Both the position numbers and the translations under genes were made by a program. From Gordonia crocea (lineage in GTDB: Bacteria > Actinomycetota > Actinomycetes > Mycobacteriales > Mycobacteriaceae): a stretch of 64,000 nt of DNA. Shown one piece after another: positions 25,542-33,387 of this stretch (within the stretch, counting starts at the first letter, position 1; each line of letters opens with the position of its first letter). The notes beneath the pieces were generated by a model. It was not told the origin of the DNA, ran no database searches, and was given only the letters and a program-made list of their open reading frames with translations. Location of the stretch: NCBI RefSeq assembly GCF_009932435.1, contig NZ_BJOU01000001.1, positions 124,001 through 188,000 on the forward strand, in the 5' to 3' direction.

Positions 25542-27041
25542 TTACGCCTCGACAGCGGCAGCAGCGGAGACGGCGGCGTGCCGACCGGCCCGCCGACCGA
25601 AATACGAACCCTCGCCGAGCTGCGTGCCGCTGGCGTAGCCCTTGCCGTCCTGGGCGAGGTTCGCCGCACAGGCACCGGCCGCGTACAGGCCGGCGATCGG
25701 CGCCCCGGACTCGTCGAGGACCTCGCCGTCGACGCTGGTCGCCATCCCGCCGATGGTGAAGCCGGCATACATCGCCTTGCCCAGCGACATGTCGAAGGCC
25801 GCCCACGGGCCGGTGTCCTGCGGCGCGAGGAACTCTTCGCCCTTGTGGAAGTCGGGGTCCTCGCCCTTGGCCGCGTACTCGTTGTAGCGATTCAGCGTTG
25901 CCACCAGGTTCCCGGTGGGGATGCCGAGGTCCTTCTCCATCTCCTCCACGGTCTCCCAGCCGTCGATGAACGGGCACAGCGGCACCTCGGGGCGCTTCAT
26001 GTGCGCCTCGTCGACGATGAGGAAGGCCGCCGAGTCCGGCTGGTCCATGACGAATCCCGACGTGCGCGAGTGGTAGCTGTCCTCGGTCACGAACCGTTGG
26101 CCATCCTTGTTCACGATGATCCCGGTCAGCAGGATCGACGGCGGGTACACCGGCGCGGTGACGAAGGCGGAGTCCATGTGTTTGAGCGCCGCACCCACCG
26201 ACGCCCCCATGCGGATACCCAGCCCGTCGTCGTAGGTGCTGCCCAGGACGAAGGGCTTCTCCGCCATCTGCGGGACGTGCTCGGCGACCATCTCGGGGTT
26301 CATCACGAAGCCCCCGGCGGAGATGACGACGGCACGGGCGCGAATGTATCCCTCCCCGTCGGTGGTCTTCCAGCGCACGCCGACGACCGCCGGACCCTGC
26401 GGACCCGTTTCCACGACGAGGTTGCGCGCCCCGGTCTCATACCGGACTTCGACGCCGAGCCGCTCGAGTTCGGCCTGCAGCAGGTCGATCACCATCGAGG
26501 CCCCACCGGTGTCGCCCGGCTTGGGCACCTTGTGGCCGCGCGGGGCCGGCTTGGCCATGTTCTTGAACGGCCAGACCTTCTCGTTGCCGGTGAACATCAG
26601 CCCCTCGGTGTTGGGCTGGATCACCGCCTTGCCCGGGAAGTAGGACCGTTCGAACTTCAGGCCCAGGTCCTCGAGCCAGTTGAAGTGCTCGACGCTGTCG
26701 GCGCAGTAGGCCTGGATCTTCTCCGGCTCCGGATCCCGGGACACCGCGGTGATGTACTTGGCCATCTCTTCGGCCGAGTCCTCGTGGCCGGTGGCCGTCT
26801 GCACGGCGGTCCCGCCGCCGAGGTAGAAGTGCCCGCCGGCCATCCGCGTCGTACCGCCGGCGTCGGCGCCCCGTTCCAACACCAGCACCTTCGCGCCGGC
26901 CCGGGCGGCATCGACGGCGGCACACCCGCCGCCGATCCCGAAGCCGACGATCAGCACGTCGACGTCGTCGGTGTAGTCGGTGATGTCGCCGGCGTCGATG
27001 ACGGCCGGCAGGGTGGTGCCCTTGGCCTCCGCGATAGTCAT
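25542..27041 (-). CDS. FAD-dependent oxidoreductase, KstD/fumarate-reductase family
   Basis: 499 residues. FAD-binding VLIVGFGIGGGCAAVDAARAG, then LERGADAGGTTRMAGG, and C-terminal FAD contact GLYAAGACAANLAQDGKGYASGTQ (mid part AAGACAANLA). The order and spacing are those of 3-ketosteroid-delta1-dehydrogenase/flavocytochrome c homologues, but the steroid-specific Tyr residues cannot be assigned by eye. A KstR-type box lies 23 bp upstream of the ATG, so it is likely part of the steroid-catabolism regulon. Substrate is inferred, not shown. Confidence 0.85.
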   Translation of the reverse strand: MTIAEAKGTTLPAVIDAGDITDYTDDVDVLIVGFGIGGGCAAVDAARAGAKVLVLERGADAGGTTRMAGGHFYLGGGTAVQTATGHEDSAEEMAKYITAVSRDPEPEKIQAYCADSVEHFNWLEDLGLKFERSYFPGKAVIQPNTEGLMFTGNEKVWPFKNMAKPAPRGHKVPKPGDTGGASMVIDLLQAELERLGVEVRYETGARNLVVETGPQGPAVVGVRWKTTDGEGYIRARAVVISAGGFVMNPEMVAEHVPQMAEKPFVLGSTYDDGLGIRMGASVGAALKHMDSAFVTAPVYPPSILLTGIIVNKDGQRFVTEDSYHSRTSGFVMDQPDSAAFLIVDEAHMKRPEVPLCPFIDGWETVEEMEKDLGIPTGNLVATLNRYNEYAAKGEDPDFHKGEEFLAPQDTGPWAAFDMSLGKAMYAGFTIGGMATSVDGEVLDESGAPIAGLYAAGACAANLAQDGKGYASGTQLGEGSYFGRRAGRHAAVSAAAAVEA

Positions 27042-27063
27042 GACGACATGCTAACGCAAGAAC

Positions 27064-27077
27064 TAGAACACGTTTCA
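27064..27077. promoter_or_regulatory. KstR-type operator
   Basis: TAGAACACGTTTCA fits the published KstR consensus TNNAACNNGTTNNA at every fixed base. It lies 23-36 bp upstream of the KstD-like gene, the same spacing as the second box at 58862. Confidence 0.75.
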
Positions 27078-27104
27078 GTTTAGTTTCAGTTCGTGGACCG
27101 CACC

Positions 27105-28061
27105 TCAGGCGATGACCCGGCGGATGAACTCGTCGGCGGCTTCCTCGAGCTGCGCCAGCCCCGGGTCCTCGAGTGGGAGGTGACCGGCGTTCTCGAGGTC
27201 GACGACGTCGACCGAGACCTTGCGGATGGGGGCGAGCACCGGCCCGCTGAGCTCGCGCGGGGTCCACCGGTCCTGCGCCGGTTGGGTGAGCAACACCGGG
27301 CAGGCGTCGAAGTCGGCCGGCTCCACCGCCGGGGCGTAATTCATATACGACGAGAGGAAGTCCATCGACATCCAGTTCGCCGCCGACGACCGGTCGCGCT
27401 TGAGGAGCTTCATCGCCGCCGGTTCGTTGACCAGCGTCGACAACTTGGAGGCGAGCGACATCGGATAGCGGATCCGACCCAACGGGGTGCGGACGGCCAG
27501 CCCCATGGCCGGCACCCCGACGCGGGAGGTCAGCTTGTCGTGGGCCGTCTCGTCGCGGACGTGTTGCACCCGCTGGTCCAGGAAGGTCATGCCGATGATG
27601 CCGCGCACCGCGCCCCGCGGCGCGGCGGCCGCGACGTGATAGGTGAGCATGCCCCCGGCGGAGAGCCCGTAGAGCACGATGGGCCGATCGTCGCGGGCCT
27701 GTTCCGCGGCGATCAGGTCGAGTACGAGCTCGACCCAGTCGCCGTAGTCGTAGCGGGTGCCGGGGGCCACGTCGGTCAGGCCGTAGCCGAGGTTGTCCAC
27801 CGCGACGACCTCCCAGCCGCGCCGCGCGAGCGGGCCGCCGAGGATGAGCGACATCTGCCGGCCGTTGGTGCCGACGCCGTGGTGGGCGATGACCTTGGCC
27901 GGGGCGGACGGGTTACGGAAGGTGTCGAGGTGGACGTCGTGGCCGCGCCACTCCCAGAACTCCTCGGCGGGGGCGGTCGCGTCGGTGAAGCGTAGCCGCG
28001 GCGGCAGGAACTCCTGCAACTGCTGCCATTCGGGTTGGTCGCGGTACAGCCCTCGTGCCAT
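27105..28061 (-). CDS. Alpha/beta hydrolase
   Basis: 318 residues, alpha/beta hydrolase fold. The oxyanion region is AHHGVGTNGRQMS, the nucleophile elbow LYGLSAGGM (GxSxG), and a C-terminal DLENAGHLPLED holds the likely catalytic His; the Asp is probably in QDRWTP. Cytosolic, no signal peptide. Function beyond ester/lactone-type hydrolysis is unknown. GAGGAAGG precedes the ATG. An inverted repeat directly upstream overlaps the ribosome-binding region. Confidence 0.87.
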   Translation of the reverse strand: MARGLYRDQPEWQQLQEFLPPRLRFTDATAPAEEFWEWRGHDVHLDTFRNPSAPAKVIAHHGVGTNGRQMSLILGGPLARRGWEVVAVDNLGYGLTDVAPGTRYDYGDWVELVLDLIAAEQARDDRPIVLYGLSAGGMLTYHVAAAAPRGAVRGIIGMTFLDQRVQHVRDETAHDKLTSRVGVPAMGLAVRTPLGRIRYPMSLASKLSTLVNEPAAMKLLKRDRSSAANWMSMDFLSSYMNYAPAVEPADFDACPVLLTQPAQDRWTPRELSGPVLAPIRKVSVDVVDLENAGHLPLEDPGLAQLEEAADEFIRRVIA

Positions 28062-28091
28062 GGGTGAACCTTCCTCGAGGGGGTTTCACCC
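28062..28091. promoter_or_regulatory. Inverted repeat over hydrolase leader
   Basis: GGGTGAA (28062-28068) and TTCACCC (28085-28091) form a perfect 7-bp inverted repeat that encloses the Shine-Dalgarno of the hydrolase gene. It could be a repressor site or an RNA hairpin limiting translation. Confidence 0.45.
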
Positions 28092-28126
28092 AACCTTACC
28101 CACGAGTCAGTTCGCGATGACAGACC

Positions 28127-28459
28127 CTATTTCACGAAACGGGAGATAGCGGCCATCGCCTCGTCGATCTTCGCCTGCGCCTCGTCGCCGCCCTTGGCTG
28201 CGGCGTCGACCACGCAGTGGTTCATGTGATCGGTCAGCAGTTCCAGGCTGACCGATTGCAGCGCTTTGGTCATCGCGGAGACTTGGGTGAGGATGTCGAT
28301 GCAGTAGGCGTCCTCGTCGACCATGCGCTGCAATCCGCGCGCCTGGCCCTCGATCCGCCGCAGGCGCTTCAGATAGGCGTCCTTGGCGGCGATATAGCCG
28401 TGCTGATGGTCGCTGTTGCCGCACTGACAGTCGGACGCGACCGCGGGCTGCTCGGCCAT
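28127..28459 (-). CDS. CsoR-family metal-sensing repressor
   Basis: 110 residues, all-helical CsoR/RcnR family. The Cu(I) ligand set is complete: Cys53 (DAYCIDILTQ), His78 and Cys82 (LLTDHMNHCVV). The N-terminus carries an extra CQC motif. CsoR binds DNA without metal and releases on Cu(I) binding. A CsoR-like box (28484-28500) lies in its own promoter, so it is autoregulated. No copper ATPase or copper chaperone gene is nearby, so its other targets are elsewhere. Confidence 0.93.
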   Translation of the reverse strand: MAEQPAVASDCQCGNSDHQHGYIAAKDAYLKRLRRIEGQARGLQRMVDEDAYCIDILTQVSAMTKALQSVSLELLTDHMNHCVVDAAAKGGDEAQAKIDEAMAAISRFVK

Positions 28460-28483
28460 CGCCCCTCCTCTACCGTTGGGGAT

Positions 28484-28500
28484 ATACCCCCCTATGGTAT
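28484..28500. promoter_or_regulatory. CsoR-type operator
   Basis: ATACC-ccccTAT-GGTAT: inverted 5-bp arms around a G/C tract on either strand (ATACCCCCCTATGGTAT), as in known CsoR sites. It lies 25-41 bp upstream of the csoR ATG and downstream of the preceding gene. Confidence 0.7.
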
Positions 28501-28508
28501 CGCGGGAG

Positions 28509-29270
28509 TCAGCTGCTGCGGTGGCGAACGGCCTGCGCCAGGTTCTCGATGGCCGCTGCCAGCTCCTGCAGAGCCGTCGCGACGGCATCGTCGGTATCGA
28601 TCCCGGCCGCCGGTGCCGCCGCGTGGGCCGCCCGCGAGGGTGCGGGTGGCTGCGGTGCGACGGGGGGCTGCTGGGGGGCAGGCTGTTGCGCGGCCTGCGG
28701 GGCTGCGGGCTGCTGGGCGACAGGCTGCTGGGCGACAGGCTGTTGGGCGACCTGCGGCGCAGCGGCGGATTGGGTGACCCGCTCGTGGGTGTCCAGGGTG
28801 CGCGACGGTCCGGTGGACACGTCGACGTCGAGCGGCTCGTCGTCACGCGCAGCCGTGCGGCTCGGCGCCACCGTCGGGTCACCGGGCCGGCGATCGGTCT
28901 CGATCCCGCCGCTCGGCATCCGCACGTCGGGTGCATCGATCGAGCGGGTCGGCTGGGCCGGGCCGCCGGGCGCGCCGTAGTAGTGCATCCCGCCGTGGCC
29001 GGCGAACAACAGGCACGGGGTTCCAGCCCGACTGTGCATCGGGCAGGGCTCGCGGTCGACGAGGCGATGGGCGGCGCGATCGTTCCACGTCAACCAGACA
29101 CGACGGTCCGACCGGGGTCGCATGCTCGCGTCGGTGGCGTGCTCGCCCTCGTGGCCGTCGGAGAGACGACAGGTCAGCAGCCACTCACCGTCGGAAGCGA
29201 GGCCCAGGGCGCGCCGCTCCGACTCCGTGCAGATAGCCGTCGACCAGCACGCACCCGTCATCACAATCAC
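28509..29270 (-). CDS. Hypothetical protein with paired Cys/His motifs and Gln/Pro repeats
   Basis: 253 residues. The N-terminal half has a repeated motif C-x4-G-H-x-G-x-H at residues 34-44 (CRLSDGHEGEH) and 86-96 (CLLFAGHGGMH), which looks like a small metal site. Residues about 165-225 are QQPVAQQPVAQQPAAP repeats, encoded by 15-bp DNA repeats near 28690-28790. No signal peptide. No known family recognised. The arrangement suggests an N-terminal zinc-ribbon-like domain and a flexible linker to a C-terminal helix (ATALQELAAAIENLAQAVR). Confidence 0.65.
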   Translation of the reverse strand: MIVMTGACWSTAICTESERRALGLASDGEWLLTCRLSDGHEGEHATDASMRPRSDRRVWLTWNDRAAHRLVDREPCPMHSRAGTPCLLFAGHGGMHYYGAPGGPAQPTRSIDAPDVRMPSGGIETDRRPGDPTVAPSRTAARDDEPLDVDVSTGPSRTLDTHERVTQSAAAPQVAQQPVAQQPVAQQPAAPQAAQQPAPQQPPVAPQPPAPSRAAHAAAPAAGIDTDDAVATALQELAAAIENLAQAVRHRSS

Positions 29271-29297
29271 CTTTCATCCCGACGCCGGCAGTCTCGG

Positions 29298-29316
29298 CTC
29301 GGGGGAACTACCCGAG
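29298..29316. terminator. Hairpin after nadB
   Basis: CTCGGG-ggaacta-CCCGAG forms a perfect 6-bp stem in the 62-bp gap between nadB and the Cys/His protein gene, both minus strand. No U-run. A weak terminator or attenuation structure is possible. Confidence 0.45.
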
Positions 29317-29332
29317 AGTACGTGCTGAGGGG

Positions 29333-30967
29333 CTAGAGAGCGAGACCCGAAAACGCATAAATATCGTCGCCGGTCGCCACCGGCCCGTCGTCGGGGTCGA
29401 GGGTGAAGGCGGCCGAACGGGCTTGCGCCGCATCGGTGTCGGGATAGTCGAGCCGACCGTGTGCCCCACGAGACTCGGTGCGCGCCAACGCCGCCGCGCA
29501 CACCGCGGACGCGACGAGCGTCAACGCGGCGTCCTCGAAGTCGGCCCGGCCGGCCATCGACGTCACCGGCGCCGCGCGCAACGCGGCCGCAACCTCCCGC
29601 AGCCCCGCGTCGGTCCGACGCAGCGCCACGTGATGGCTCATCAGGTTCTGCAGTTCGTTGCGCGGGAGTACCGGCAGTGCGGGATCCTCCGTGGGCTCCT
29701 CATTGTCGAGGGGTTCGACGGCCGCCCCGGATCTTGCGAGCCGGACGGCCTCGTCGGCGGCGCGCGACCCCATGACCAATCCCTCCAACAGCGAGTTGGA
29801 GGCGAGCCGGTTGGCGCCGTGCAGCCCAGTGCGGGCCGACTCCCCGGCGGCGAGCAGTCCGGGCACGGTCGTCGCGCCGGACTCGTCGGTGACGATGCCG
29901 CCGCAAAGATAGTGGGCACCCGGTACCACCGGGATCAACCCGCCGGAGATGTCGACGCCGGCCGCGGCGATTCCGGCACTCACCGTCGGGAACCGGGTGT
30001 CGAAGTCGGCCATCGCGGAGATGTCGAGGTACACGCACGCGGCGCCGGTCCGCTCGATGGCGGCCTCGACCGCCCGGGCCACGACGTCGCGCGGAGCCAA
30101 GTCGCCCATCGGGTGGACACCCTTGGTCACCGAGTCGCCGTTGGCGTCGACGAGTCGGGCGCCTTCGCCGCGCAGTGCCTCGCTGACCAGTGATCGGCGG
30201 CCACGGGCCCCGTCGACGTAGAGCATCGTCGGGTGGAACTGGATGAACTCGAGGTCGGCAACCGCGGCACCGGCGCGCAGGGCCAGCGCGATGCCGTCCC
30301 CAGTGGCGCCGCCCGGGTTGGTCGTCGCGGAGTAGAGATGGCCGGCGCCCCCGGTCGCGAGCAGCACCGTCGGGGCGGCGATGACCCCGGCCTCCCGGTG
30401 GTCGCCGTCCTCGACGAGGTAGGAGACGCCGGCCACCACCCCGTCAACCCGCCGGATCGAGGTCGCCATCGCGTGGTTGATGCAGGTCAGATCCAGTCCG
30501 CCGGCCATCGCCTCGGTGGTGGCCCGCTCCAGACTCCGCTGGACCTGCGCCCCCGTCGCGTCGCCGCCGGCGTGGATGATCCGCCGGACACTGTGCCCGC
30601 CCTCGCGGGTGCGCAGCAGCGCGCCAGCGGCATCTCTGTCGAACTGCGCCCCGTCGGCGATCAGCGCGGTCACCGCATCCCAGCCGTCGGCGACAATCGC
30701 CTCGGTTGGGTGGGACGCGACGAGCCCGGCACCGGCGGCGAGCGTATCGGCGACGTGCAGGCCGATGGAGTCCTCGGGATTGTCCGGCGCGACGACGGCG
30801 ATACCGCCCTGCGCGTAGAACGTCGACGTGCTGCGCTCAACCGGCCCGGAGTCGGCCCCCGTGCCCTTGTTGAGCACGACGACGCGCAGACCGGCGCGCG
30901 CGGCCCGCAGCGCGGCGGTCAAACCGGCCACCCCGGCTCCGACGACGACGAGGTCGGCACTGCGCAT
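29333..30967 (-). CDS. nadB: L-aspartate oxidase
   Basis: 544 residues, first enzyme of de novo NAD synthesis (L-aspartate to iminoaspartate with FAD). Visible are the FAD motif [49 protein letters not shown] with active-site residues, EFIQFHPTMLYV, and LAAGESARTGLHGANRLASNSLLEGLV. nadA and nadC, normally in the same operon in actinobacteria, are not in the window. A 27-bp inverted repeat directly upstream is a likely control site. Confidence 0.95.
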   Translation of the reverse strand: MRSADLVVVGAGVAGLTAALRAARAGLRVVVLNKGTGADSGPVERSTSTFYAQGGIAVVAPDNPEDSIGLHVADTLAAGAGLVASHPTEAIVADGWDAVTALIADGAQFDRDAAGALLRTREGGHSVRRIIHAGGDATGAQVQRSLERATTEAMAGGLDLTCINHAMATSIRRVDGVVAGVSYLVEDGDHREAGVIAAPTVLLATGGAGHLYSATTNPGGATGDGIALALRAGAAVADLEFIQFHPTMLYVDGARGRRSLVSEALRGEGARLVDANGDSVTKGVHPMGDLAPRDVVARAVEAAIERTGAACVYLDISAMADFDTRFPTVSAGIAAAGVDISGGLIPVVPGAHYLCGGIVTDESGATTVPGLLAAGESARTGLHGANRLASNSLLEGLVMGSRAADEAVRLARSGAAVEPLDNEEPTEDPALPVLPRNELQNLMSHHVALRRTDAGLREVAAALRAAPVTSMAGRADFEDAALTLVASAVCAAALARTESRGAHGRLDYPDTDAAQARSAAFTLDPDDGPVATGDDIYAFSGLAL

Positions 30968-30980
30968 GGTCGACTCCTTC

Positions 30981-31007
30981 GAGTTTTCGACTACTGATCG
31001 AAAACTC
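30981..31007. promoter_or_regulatory. 27-bp perfect inverted repeat upstream of nadB
   Basis: GAGTTTTCGA (30981-30990) and TCGAAAACTC (30998-31007) are perfect 10-bp arms around a 7-bp centre, 14 bp upstream of the nadB start codon. Probably the operator of an NAD-biosynthesis repressor (NrtR-type is one guess). Confidence 0.65.
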
Positions 31008-31020
31008 TACGCCCCGGCGG

Positions 31021-31079
31021 GAGGGCCCAGTCGGCGAGATCGAGGGCCCAGTCGGCGAGATCGAGGGCCCAGTCGGCGA
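31021..31079 (-). repeat. GGGCCC 21-bp tandem array, locus 3 (3 units)
   Basis: GGGCCC at 31023, 31044 and 31065, period 21 bp. On the minus strand the array begins directly at the stop of the alpha/beta hydrolase gene (TGATCGCCGACTGGGCCC), as at loci 1 and 2. It fills most of the gap to the nadB promoter. Confidence 0.9.
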
Positions 31080-31880
31080 TCAGGCGAGGAAGTCGGCGGC
31101 GCGCTGTCCCCACGTCGCCAACTCGGCCGGCGTGCTCGCGACGACGAGTTCGGCATTGGGCAGCGTCTGCGCCAGCACCTCCCCCGAGGACACCGGATGC
31201 GTGCCGTCGCCGGTCCAACTCAGCACCAACACCGGCAGGTCCAGCGTCGCCACCGTCTCCCTCGGCGGGAAGTCGGTCTGCGCGGAACCGCGGAACACCG
31301 CGGGCAGCCTCGACGCGGAGACCCGGATCGGGGTGATGAATCGGCGGGCCTGCACCAATGCCGGCGAAGCCGGGGCGTCGACGCTGAGCGCGGCGAGGGC
31401 GGCCACCCCCCTGTCCTGGACCAGCTGGGCCGATCCCAGCCGCACCCCGTTGGCCGCCGGCCGCGTCTCCCAGCACGTCGGCGGCGTGGTGAGGACCAGA
31501 CGCCGGAACCGCGCGGGCGCGGCGAGGGCCGCGTACAGAATCGTCGCGGTCCCCATCGACGAGCCGATCGCCCCGACCCGCTCACCGGGGGCCACGGGCG
31601 GCTCGACGGCATCGAGCAGCCCCAGCAGGTCCTGCCCCAATTCCGGCCAGGTGTACTCGCGCGGATCGGTGCCGCCGGTGGATCGGCCGTGGCCGCGCGC
31701 GTCGTAGCGGATCAGCCGATGACGCGCCGACACCGGCCGCCAGTCGAACTGCCCGGCGCGCTCCTGGGTGTAGGCCGCGGAGTTCATCCCGTGCGCCCAG
31801 ACCACCGGGGAACCGGTGCCGGTGGAGTTGTAGGCCAGTCGCGCGCCGCGCACATCCGCATGGTGGAACGCCGGTGTCAT
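31080..31880 (-). CDS. Alpha/beta hydrolase
   Basis: 266 residues. The motifs are HGMNSAAYTQ (oxyanion region), YDARGHGRSTGGTDP, and the nucleophile elbow GAIGSSMGTAT (GxSxG). The predicted catalytic Asp region is SWTGDGTHPV. No signal peptide. ATG 31880 is chosen; the longer frame upstream overlaps the divergent ABC1 kinase gene and is rejected. Substrate unknown. It ends directly at a 21-bp repeat array. Confidence 0.85.
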   Translation of the reverse strand: MTPAFHHADVRGARLAYNSTGTGSPVVWAHGMNSAAYTQERAGQFDWRPVSARHRLIRYDARGHGRSTGGTDPREYTWPELGQDLLGLLDAVEPPVAPGERVGAIGSSMGTATILYAALAAPARFRRLVLTTPPTCWETRPAANGVRLGSAQLVQDRGVAALAALSVDAPASPALVQARRFITPIRVSASRLPAVFRGSAQTDFPPRETVATLDLPVLVLSWTGDGTHPVSSGEVLAQTLPNAELVVASTPAELATWGQRAADFLA

Positions 31881-31927
31881 GGGCCGCAGCTTACGACCGA
31901 CGATTCGGCTTCGCTTGCGGCGGCTCG

Positions 31928-31933
31928 TAGAAT
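31928..31933 (+). promoter_or_regulatory. -10 box (TAGAAT) for ABC1 kinase gene
   Basis: TAGAAT ends 8 nt before the GTG at 31942, which supports both that start and a leaderless transcript. Confidence 0.55.
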
Positions 31934-31941
31934 CACCTCGG

Positions 31942-33351
31942 GTGAGCACCCGAAAAGACGACGCAACGCGGTCCGGCTCCCCCGCCGGGCCCGCCGGAAA
32001 GCGGCGCGCCACACTCCCGTCGGTGTCCCCGCTCCGGGAATTGGGCCGCGCCGGGGCCACCGGTTTGGCCGCCGTCACCGGTGTCGGCCGCTTCGTGGTC
32101 CACGCCGCTGGCGACGCGGTGGTCCACCGCCGACTGCCGACGAAGGTCGGCATCGCCCACGAAGTCCGGACCACCTTCGAACAACTCGGCCCCACCTATG
32201 TGAAGCTCGGCCAGTTGATCGCCTCGAGCCCGGGAGTCTTCACCGAAGAGCTCTCCGCGGAGTTCGAATCGCTGCTCGACCGCGTGCCGCCCGCCGATCC
32301 CGACGAGATCACCGCGCTGTTCGTCGACGAGTTCGGCGCACGGCCCGAGGAGGTGTTCGCCTCCTTCGACCCCGAGCCGATCGCGTCGGCATCGATCGCC
32401 CAGGTGCACACCGCGACCCTGCACGACGGGCAGGAAGTCGTCGTCAAGATCCAGCGGCCCGGCATCGCCGGCCGGTTGGCCCCCGACGTCGCCATCCTCG
32501 AGCGCGCGGCCGGACTGCTCGAGATCAGCGAGTACGGGCGGATGCTGTCGGCGCGCCACATCGTCGAGGACTTCGCCAACGGCCTCGACGACGAACTGGA
32601 CTTCCGCAACGAGGCCGCCGCCATGCGCGAGTGGTTCGAGTGCCTGCAGCCCAGCAAGTTCGGCGACCAGGTACGCGTCCCGGCCGTGTACGACCAGTTC
32701 ACCACCCCCCGCGTGCTCACCATGGAGCGCATCTACGCGACCCGCATCGACGACGCGGACGCGGTGAAGGCGGCCGGCCACGACGGCGTCGCCCTGTGCC
32801 GCACGCTGTTCCTCTCGCTGCTCGAGTCAGCCTTCCACGGCGGGCTGTTCCACGGCGACCTCCACGCCGGCAACGTCCTGGTCGACGCGGACGGCAAGCT
32901 CGTCCTCCTCGACTTCGGCATCGTCGGGCGCTTCACCCCGCGGACCCGGCGCATTCTGCGCCAGCTGGTCGTCGACCTCATCGTCCGCAAGGACTACGAG
33001 TCGGCCGGCCGGGCCATCTTCCTGCTCGGCGCGGTCCACAAGCCCGGTTCGACCAGCAAGGGCGGTGCCGACATCAAGAAGGTCGCCATGCCGCTCACCA
33101 GTACCGAACTCGGCGAGATGTCCTACACCGACCTGGGCCGCCAAATGGCGGCGGTCGCCAAGGCCCACGATGCGCGCCTGCCGCGCGAGCTGGTCCTCGT
33201 CGGCAAGCAGCTGCTCTACGTCGAGAAGTACATCAAGCTGCTCGCACCGCGGTGGAAGGCGATGTCGGATCCGGAGATCTTCGGGTACATGGCCTCGATC
33301 ATGAAGGAAGCCGAACGCGACCGGCGCGCGGACAATGCCGCCAACGGCTAA
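31942..33351 (+). CDS. ABC1/UbiB-family atypical kinase
   Basis: 469 residues from GTG 31942. The motifs of the UbiB/ADCK family are complete: YVKLGQLIASSPGVF (KxGQ), IASASIAQVHTA, VVVKIQRPG (catalytic Lys), FHGDLHAGNVLV and LLDFGIVGRF (metal-binding DFG). The family supports isoprenoid-quinone synthesis or lipid handling at the membrane; actinobacteria make menaquinone, so the target here is unclear. The longer reading from 31879 is rejected in favour of the -10-supported GTG. Confidence 0.93.
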   Translation: MSTRKDDATRSGSPAGPAGKRRATLPSVSPLRELGRAGATGLAAVTGVGRFVVHAAGDAVVHRRLPTKVGIAHEVRTTFEQLGPTYVKLGQLIASSPGVFTEELSAEFESLLDRVPPADPDEITALFVDEFGARPEEVFASFDPEPIASASIAQVHTATLHDGQEVVVKIQRPGIAGRLAPDVAILERAAGLLEISEYGRMLSARHIVEDFANGLDDELDFRNEAAAMREWFECLQPSKFGDQVRVPAVYDQFTTPRVLTMERIYATRIDDADAVKAAGHDGVALCRTLFLSLLESAFHGGLFHGDLHAGNVLVDADGKLVLLDFGIVGRFTPRTRRILRQLVVDLIVRKDYESAGRAIFLLGAVHKPGSTSKGGADIKKVAMPLTSTELGEMSYTDLGRQMAAVAKAHDARLPRELVLVGKQLLYVEKYIKLLAPRWKAMSDPEIFGYMASIMKEAERDRRADNAANG

Positions 33352-33387
33352 GGCTGCGCCCAGGTTGTCGGATATAAGGTTGTCGAC

